Shown: positions 42,043-48,677 of the stretch, one piece after another
How the letters are laid out: each line of letters begins with the position of its first letter
Position numbering within the stretch: the stretch's first letter is position 1
Assembly: GCA_002480525.1 (NCBI GenBank)
Contig: DLCH01000035.1
Location: 36,472 to 85,148 of the forward strand
From: Gammaproteobacteria bacterium UBA7803
GTDB lineage: Bacteria; Pseudomonadota; Gammaproteobacteria; Pseudomonadales; Azotimanducaceae
DNA length: 48,677 bases
Direction: 5' to 3'
Made by a program: the position numbers and the translations under genes
Notes under the pieces: model-generated
The model's database searches: none
Seen by the model: the letters and a program-made list of their open reading frames with translations, nothing else
Told to the model about the DNA's origin: nothing

Positions 42043-43034
42043 GCCGGCGTCGCGGCCGCCGCGGCATCGCCGAGTTCGGGCTGTCGTTCCTGGACGTCAT
42101 CTCCTGCGGCTTCGGCGCGATCATCCTGCTGCTGATCATCACTAAGACCGTCGAGCCGAGGCTGCTGGAGGAGAGCCAGATCAACCTCGAGGGGCAGATC
42201 GCCCAGCGCGAGCAGGCGCTCTACGAGATCCGCGGCCGCATCTCGGAGCTGCGCCGCCAGGTCACCGACGCCGAGGCCCAGCTCGAGGACAACCTGCTGC
42301 AGGTCGCGGCGCTGGAACGCGAGCTCACCCGGATCCTCGGCCGCTACGCCACCACCGTGGACCGCCAGGACGAGGCGCTGGAGGCGACCCAGCAGCTCGC
42401 GGCCGCCCGGCAGAGCCTGACCGACGAGATGCAGCGGCTGCTCGGCGTCGACTTCCGGCGCAAGACCGATCTGGTCGGCGGCATCGCCGTCGACAGCGAG
42501 TACATCATCTTCGTCATCGACACCTCCGGCAGCATGTTCAACGCCGCCTGGAGCCAGGTGCTGCGGAAGGTCCAGGAAACCCTGGCGATCTACCCCCAGG
42601 TGAAGGGCATCCAGGTGATGAACGACATGGGCGATTACATGTTTCCCCGCTTCGCCGGCGAGTGGATCGAGGATTCGCCCGCCCGCCGCGACGCCATCAT
42701 GCAGCGGCTGCAGTCGTGGAATCCGTTCTCCAACTCGAGCCCGGTGGAGGGCATCGAAGCGGCCATCGGCACCTACTACTCGCCCGACAAGCGGATCAGC
42801 ATCTACGTGTTCGGCGACGACTTCACCGGCCGGTCGATCGAGGAAGTGGTCGACGCGGTGGACCGGATCAACCGGGCCGACGAATCCGGACGGCGCCTGG
42901 TGCGCATTCACGCGGTGGGCTTCCCGGTCTATCTGGACCGCCCGTCGGGCCGGGTCTACCGGTTCGCCGCCCTGATGCGGGAGCTCGCCTACCGCAACGA
43001 CGGCACTTTTGTCGGCCTGTCCGAATTCGAGTAG
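42039..43034 (+). CDS. VWA protein with ExbD/TolR-like membrane helix (second)
   Basis: Predicted 331-residue paralogue of the preceding protein. A basic N-terminus is followed by the same helix, GLSFLDVISCGFGAIILLLII (Asp19), a coiled coil (about residues 40-135) and a VWA domain with D161-T-S163-G-S165 and YVFGDDFTG. Outside the helix and VWA signature the two proteins differ, so they are likely to form a heterodimer or two related homodimers, not to be redundant copies. ATG at 42039 overlaps the previous stop (ATGA); the longer open frame upstream is a shadow of the two genes before it. An IQVMNDMGDYMFPRFAGEW stretch is distinctive. Role inferred as periplasmic, metal-dependent binding. 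Confidence 0.88.
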   Translation: MSRRRGRRGIAEFGLSFLDVISCGFGAIILLLIITKTVEPRLLEESQINLEGQIAQREQALYEIRGRISELRRQVTDAEAQLEDNLLQVAALERELTRILGRYATTVDRQDEALEATQQLAAARQSLTDEMQRLLGVDFRRKTDLVGGIAVDSEYIIFVIDTSGSMFNAAWSQVLRKVQETLAIYPQVKGIQVMNDMGDYMFPRFAGEWIEDSPARRDAIMQRLQSWNPFSNSSPVEGIEAAIGTYYSPDKRISIYVFGDDFTGRSIEEVVDAVDRINRADESGRRLVRIHAVGFPVYLDRPSGRVYRFAALMRELAYRNDGTFVGLSEFE

Positions 43035-43055
43035 GCTTTGAGAGGTCAAAGTCCA

Positions 43056-43739
43056 TTGCTGGAGCCGGCTCTGACGACACCCATCCTTCCCGCCCGCCGG
43101 GCCGCGTCGCGCCTGCTGTCGGCATTCACGCTGGCGCTGGTCGTCGGCTGCGGCGGCGCGAGCGTTTCCGTGCCCCCGGTGCTGCCCGTGCCGCTGGTCG
43201 AAAAGATTCCGCTGACCATGGGCTATCACCTGTCCGACGAGCTGCTGGGCTACGTCCACGAGGAGAGTCTGGAAGACAGCGGCGACTGGACCATCGCGTT
43301 CGGCAGCGCCCAGACCACCATGTTCGACAATCTGCTGAACGGCATGTTCGAGGCGGCGGTGCCCGTGGCCGGTCCGGAGGCGGCCGGGCCCGACGTCGAC
43401 GGCGTGCTGGTTCCGAACATCGAGGAGGTCCAGTTCTCCACCCCAGAGCAGACCCGCAGCGACTACTTCGAGGTGTGGGTCCGCTACCGGATGCGCCTGC
43501 ACGGGCGGGACGGCGCCCTGGTCGGCGAGTGGCCGCTGACGGCCTACGGCAAGGCCAACGCCCGCAACTACGGCATGAACAGCCGCGAGCCGGCCCTGCA
43601 GGCCGCCGCACTGGCGGCGATGCGGGACGCCATGGCATTCTTCACCGTGCAGTTCCGGACCGTACCCCCGGTCCAGACCTGGCTCCAGGCCGAGCTCGCG
43701 GCGCCCGCAGCCGCGCCCACAGGAGGCGCTTCGCCATGA
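43056..43739 (+). CDS. Putative outer-membrane lipoprotein
   Basis: Predicted 227-residue lipoprotein: the signal ends LALVVGC (Cys32 from this start). The mature part has LVEKIPLTMGYHLSDELLGYV, a WTIAFGSAQTTMFDNLLNGMFEAAV helix and beta strands (YFEVWVRYRMRLHGRDGALVGEWPLTAYG), a shape like small assembly lipoproteins (LptE, LpoB or PqiC type), but no family is certain. No ATG is available; TTG at 43056 has GAGAGG ten bases upstream, and TTG at 43038, three bases after the VWA stop, is the alternative. It overlaps the next gene by four bases. Confidence 0.7.
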   Translation: MLEPALTTPILPARRAASRLLSAFTLALVVGCGGASVSVPPVLPVPLVEKIPLTMGYHLSDELLGYVHEESLEDSGDWTIAFGSAQTTMFDNLLNGMFEAAVPVAGPEAAGPDVDGVLVPNIEEVQFSTPEQTRSDYFEVWVRYRMRLHGRDGALVGEWPLTAYGKANARNYGMNSREPALQAAALAAMRDAMAFFTVQFRTVPPVQTWLQAELAAPAAAPTGGASP

Positions 43740-44410
43740 TTCCGTCCGCCCGACTGCCCGCACTGGTCTTCGCCGCACTGCTGCTGCCGCTGCTGGGCGG
43801 CTGCGTGACCGCCACGGTACAGGAAGTCCGTGAGGCCGATACCGGCATGGAGTCCCACGAGTCCGTCGTGGTGCTGGGCCGGCGCACCCTGCCCTCCAAC
43901 CGGGAGACCGAATTCGGCTTCGTGTCCTGCGTCAGCAAGAACATGCGCGGCGGCGGCGACGGCATCCAGGTCATCGACGAGCAGCGCTTCCGCGACGCCA
44001 TGTTCCCCTGGTTCGAACCCCGCACCGCGCCGGCCAACACCTCCGACCTGCCGGAGATCATCAACCAGCCCGAGCTCGCCGCGCGCCTCGAGGAACTGGG
44101 TCTGCGCTATCTGGTGTGGATCGAGGGCGACACCGACCGCACCGATGCCGGCGGTTCCCTCACCTGCAGCGTCACCACCGCAGGGGCCGGCTGCTTCGGC
44201 TTCCTCACCTGGGAGAACGATTCCTCCTACGAGGCGTCGGTGTGGGACATCCGGACCGGCAACTCGGTGGGCCGCATCAGCTCCGACGCCGTGGGCACGA
44301 GCTACATGCCCGCGGTGGTGGTGCCGCTGCCGTTCATCGCCCGGGTGCGGTCGTCCGCCTGCAACAGCATGGCCGATCAGCTCAAGCGCTTCCTCACCAC
44401 CGAGAGCTGA
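43736..44410 (+). CDS. Putative lipoprotein, last gene of the envelope operon
   Basis: Predicted 224-residue lipoprotein: the signal ends LLPLLGGC with Cys23. The mature protein has VVVLGRRTLPSNRETEFGFVSCVSKNM, IQVIDEQRFRDAMFPWFEP, RLEELGLRYLVWIEGDTDRTD and a VWDIRTGNSVGRISSDAVG strand pair. This alternating pattern recalls the CsgG/TolB N-terminal fold used by periplasmic assembly lipoproteins. Cysteines at SCV, TCSV, GCF and SACN could form disulfides. No enzyme motif is seen. A short hairpin (44413-44425) follows, then the convergent methyltransferase gene. Confidence 0.72.
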   Translation: MIPSARLPALVFAALLLPLLGGCVTATVQEVREADTGMESHESVVVLGRRTLPSNRETEFGFVSCVSKNMRGGGDGIQVIDEQRFRDAMFPWFEPRTAPANTSDLPEIINQPELAARLEELGLRYLVWIEGDTDRTDAGGSLTCSVTTAGAGCFGFLTWENDSSYEASVWDIRTGNSVGRISSDAVGTSYMPAVVVPLPFIARVRSSACNSMADQLKRFLTTES

Positions 44411-44412
44411 GC

Positions 44413-44425
44413 CCGGCTTCGCCGG
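44413..44425. terminator. Short hairpin after the envelope operon
   Basis: CCGGC (44413-44417) and GCCGG (44421-44425) with a three-base loop, directly after the stop of the last lipoprotein gene and before a convergent gene. Small and lacking a T-run, so only a weak candidate. Confidence 0.3.
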
Positions 44426-44437
44426 CGGACGCCGGCT

Positions 44438-45118
44438 TCAGCGCTTCTCCGCCGCCGCTTTCCCCGCCTTGCGCTTGCGTTTGCGCTTGCGCTTGGGCCG
44501 GATCTCGACCACTTCGCCGGCGAAATACTCGGGCTCGGTGGCGTACCACTCCATCAGCTCCACGTCGTGCTTCTTGCGCGCCAGATCGCAGAACTCGTAG
44601 AACGGCGGCCGACCGGGGTCGGTGACGATGAAGCGCTTCACGCCGCCGTCGAAGGCCCGGGACACGAGCCGGTTGAGGGGCTTGATCATCTTGTCCCAGA
44701 AGCACACGTCGGATCCCACCACCACGTCGAAGGCGGACAGATCCTCGGCGGTGAGCTTCTCGAACCGGGAGGTCATGTGGGCGATGTCGACGTCGTTGAG
44801 CGCCGCCATGACGTCGAGGAAGGGAAACACGTCCTTGTCGATGTCCAGGGCCGTCACCCGGGCCTTGAACCGGCTGGCGCAGAACACCGCGCCGGGGCCC
44901 CAGCCGCAGCCCACCTCCAGCACCCGGGACCGCTTCGCCAGCGGTTCGTGCTGCAGGTAGTCCATCAGCAGAAAGCTCGCGTTCCAGGCCTTGTGGCCGT
45001 GCACCGACGGCTGATACGCCTTCTTCAGGCGTCGGATCAGACGGTGTTTGGACTCGAGAAAATATATGCCGTAGGCCTGGTAGATGTTCGGCTCCGGCAG
45101 TCTCTCCAGTTTGGGCAT
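44438..45118 (-). CDS. Class I SAM-dependent methyltransferase with Lys/Arg tail
   Basis: Predicted 226-residue cytosolic enzyme. The AdoMet-binding motif I is RVLEVGCGWGPGAVFCA (about residues 65-81), motif II is VTALDIDKDVFPFL, and VVVGSDVCFWDKMIKPLNRL continues the Rossmann fold. This resembles the METTL/Nnt1-like protein methyltransferase group, but the target is unknown. The C-terminus is RPKRKRKRKRKAGKAAAEKR, encoded by short repeats of gcgctt at 44469-44496, and could bind nucleic acid or ribosomes. It diverges from sufB with about 200 bases between them. Confidence 0.85.
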   Translation of the reverse strand: MPKLERLPEPNIYQAYGIYFLESKHRLIRRLKKAYQPSVHGHKAWNASFLLMDYLQHEPLAKRSRVLEVGCGWGPGAVFCASRFKARVTALDIDKDVFPFLDVMAALNDVDIAHMTSRFEKLTAEDLSAFDVVVGSDVCFWDKMIKPLNRLVSRAFDGGVKRFIVTDPGRPPFYEFCDLARKKHDVELMEWYATEPEYFAGEVVEIRPKRKRKRKRKAGKAAAEKR

Positions 45119-45234
45119 GGGTGTCTCGAGACCGTCCTGATGTCAAGAAACCGCGCATGTTAGCGGGTCCTTCCGCCTCGTGCATCCGCCCCGCCGCGCC
45201 CGGCCGCGCCCCGTGTCCGGGGACCTGGCGCCAA

Positions 45235-45259
45235 ATACCCGACCGTTTTACTCTGGTAT
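45235..45259. promoter_or_regulatory. IscR type 1-like binding site before sufB
   Basis: A 25-base dyad starting ATACCCGAC and ending CTGGTAT. Against the published E. coli type 1 IscR consensus (ATASYYGACTRWWWYAGTCRRSTAT) it fits 22 of 25 positions by eye. It lies directly upstream of the likely sufB -10 box (45278-45283), so binding would affect sufB transcription according to iron-sulfur status. No Rrf2/IscR gene is in the window; it must be elsewhere. Confidence 0.65.
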
Positions 45260-45277
45260 TCGTCCCGGACCGCCGGG

Positions 45278-45283
45278 TACAAT
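45278..45283 (+). promoter_or_regulatory. Likely sufB -10 box
   Basis: TACAAT at 45278-45283, with transcription expected near 45290 and the sufB start at 45332. The -35 region coincides with the right half of the IscR-like site (GGTATT) and is a poor match to TTGACA, as is common for regulated promoters. Confidence 0.5.
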
Positions 45284-45331
45284 GTGCGTCCGCAACATTC
45301 CGGCGCAGCCGGAGCAATGAGCAGAGGAACC

Positions 45332-47678
<2,347 letters not shown>

Positions 47679-47694
<16 letters not shown>

Positions 47695-48677
47695 ACGCTG
47701 CCAGGCTGCCCGCCGTCGCGGACGTGGTCGGCACCACCGACGCGACCCGGCGCTGGCTCGACGACGCGGCGCTGCGCCAGCGGGCCGCCGACGCCCTGCC
47801 CGGCGTGGTGACCCGGGAGACCTGGAAGTACACCCCGCTGGTGCCTTTCCTCGAACGCTTCGCCGAATCCGAGCCCGGCGCAGCCGCCATCGAGCTGTCC
47901 GGCGCGGACCAGCCCGGGGTCACCGTGACCGCCTTCGACGCGCTGTCCGCGGAGCGGCAGGACCAGCTCCGCCGCGCCATCGAGGACGCCATCGCGCCGG
48001 AGCGGCACGCCCTCGCCGACCTGGCGCTGCTGCGGGCCCGCGGCGGCTGGCTGGTGGAAGTCGCGGCGGAGACGGATGCGCCGCTGGAGATCCGCTACCC
48101 GGAAGCCGGCGTGGTGCCCGTCGTGGTTCTCGTGCATGCCAACGCCTCGGCCACCCTGGTCGAGCACCTGTGCACCCGGGATTTCCTGGCTCAGGTCACC
48201 CACGTCGACCTGGCCGCCGGCGCGCGCGTCGAGCACCACCGCGCGGCGCTGGAACCCGACGTCGGCCACTATGCCCTGCTGAACGTCCACCTGGAGCGGG
48301 ACGCCGCGTACCGGCTGACCCAGAGCGCGACCGGCGGCCGGCGCCGCCGCCTGGAGACCCACGTGACCCTGGACGGCGGCGGGGCCACGGCGGAGCTGTC
48401 CGGCGCCTATCTCGTCGAGGACGGCCAGCACCTCGACCAGCAGCTCGTCATCGAGCACCGCCAGGGCCACACCCGCAGCCACCAGAAATTTCACGGCATC
48501 GGCGCCGGCAAGGGCCGCAGCGTGTTCAACGGCCGCATCCACATCCACCGCCATGCGCCGGCCAGCGACGCCCAGCTCAGCAACCGCAACCTGGCCCTCC
48601 ATCCGGAGGCCGAGATGAACACCAAGCCGGAGCTCGAGATCTACACCGACGACGTGCGCTGCGCCCACGGCGCCACC
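47679..48677 (+). CDS. sufD: SufD, Fe-S assembly subunit (runs off the window)
   Basis: At least 333 residues of SufD are present and the 3' end is missing. The N-terminal half is variable (TRRWLDDAALRQRAADALP, ETWKYTPLVPFLERF). The beta-helix core begins near residue 170 (LVEHLCTRDFLAQVTHVDLAAGARVEHHRAAL) and holds HQKFHGIGAGKGRSVFNGRIHIHRHA, AQLSNRNLALHPEAEMNTKPELEIY and TDDVRCAHGAT, the SufD signature with the conserved Cys and His. ATG at 47679 follows GGAACAGGGG; it overlaps the sufC end by 16 bases, and a GTG at 47691 (GTGA overlap) is an alternative start. The gene continues past 48677. Confidence 0.93.

Overview
The window is GC-rich, densely coded bacterial DNA, most likely from a gammaproteobacterium. 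The evidence is the gene content: separate lolC, lolD and lolE, SthA, an EpmC-type elongation factor P hydroxylase, NqrM next to ApbE, a cysD-cysNC pair, a DUF2244 gene, a comEC gene and a sufBCD operon. I cannot name the genus. No rRNA, tRNA, CRISPR array, insertion sequence or prophage gene was seen, and no gap between genes exceeds about 240 bases.

Layout. 1-5.4 kb: the 5' end of clpB behind a heat-shock type promoter, diverging from a PilZ/degenerate-Nudix gene and a DUF2244 gene, then comEC (minus) and a DUF2062 gene. 5.4-8.6 kb: lolC-lolD-lolE (minus). 8.7-13.1 kb: a PilZ gene, then on the minus strand an HDOD gene with sthA, and apbE-nqrM. 13.2-17.2 kb (mostly plus): a small unknown gene, a histidine phosphatase, an enoyl-CoA hydratase, an MFS transporter and a rhodanese, with one small minus-strand gene. 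17.2-20.0 kb: cysD-cysNC for sulfate activation. 20.2-28.4 kb: a split spermidine-synthase-like pair, an acyl-CoA ligase, a gamma-glutamyltransferase-like enzyme, msrB, an AlaA-type aminotransferase and an unknown gene. 27.3-30.7 kb (minus): a tight operon of tusA-like, gamma-glutamylcyclotransferase-like, epmC, LhgO-like oxidase and NAD-kinase-like genes.

30.9-44.4 kb is the most interesting part. Twelve plus-strand genes, mostly overlapping by 1-4 bases or nearly abutting, appear to encode an envelope-spanning machine that I do not recognise as any named system. It has a MotA/TolQ/ExbB-type proton-channel protein, two von Willebrand A proteins whose single N-terminal helix carries an LSFLDV motif like the proton-binding helix of ExbD/TolR, and a cytosolic actin/Hsp70-like protein with an FHA-like tail. 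It also has an inner-membrane TPR protein, an inner-membrane PEGA protein with a formylglycine-generating-enzyme fold lacking the usual cysteine, a periplasmic TPR protein with a TonB-like C-terminus, four lipoproteins and a small secreted acidic protein. My inference is a proton-powered motor coupled to a periplasmic and outer-membrane assembly, by analogy with GldL/GldM/GldK, ExbB/ExbD/TonB and TolQ/TolR.

44.4-48.7 kb: a methyltransferase with a Lys/Arg tail (minus), then sufB-sufC-sufD (plus, sufD runs off the end). The suf promoter carries a near-consensus IscR type 1 site, and sufB carries an in-frame insert rich in palindromes that looks like a captured REP-type element.
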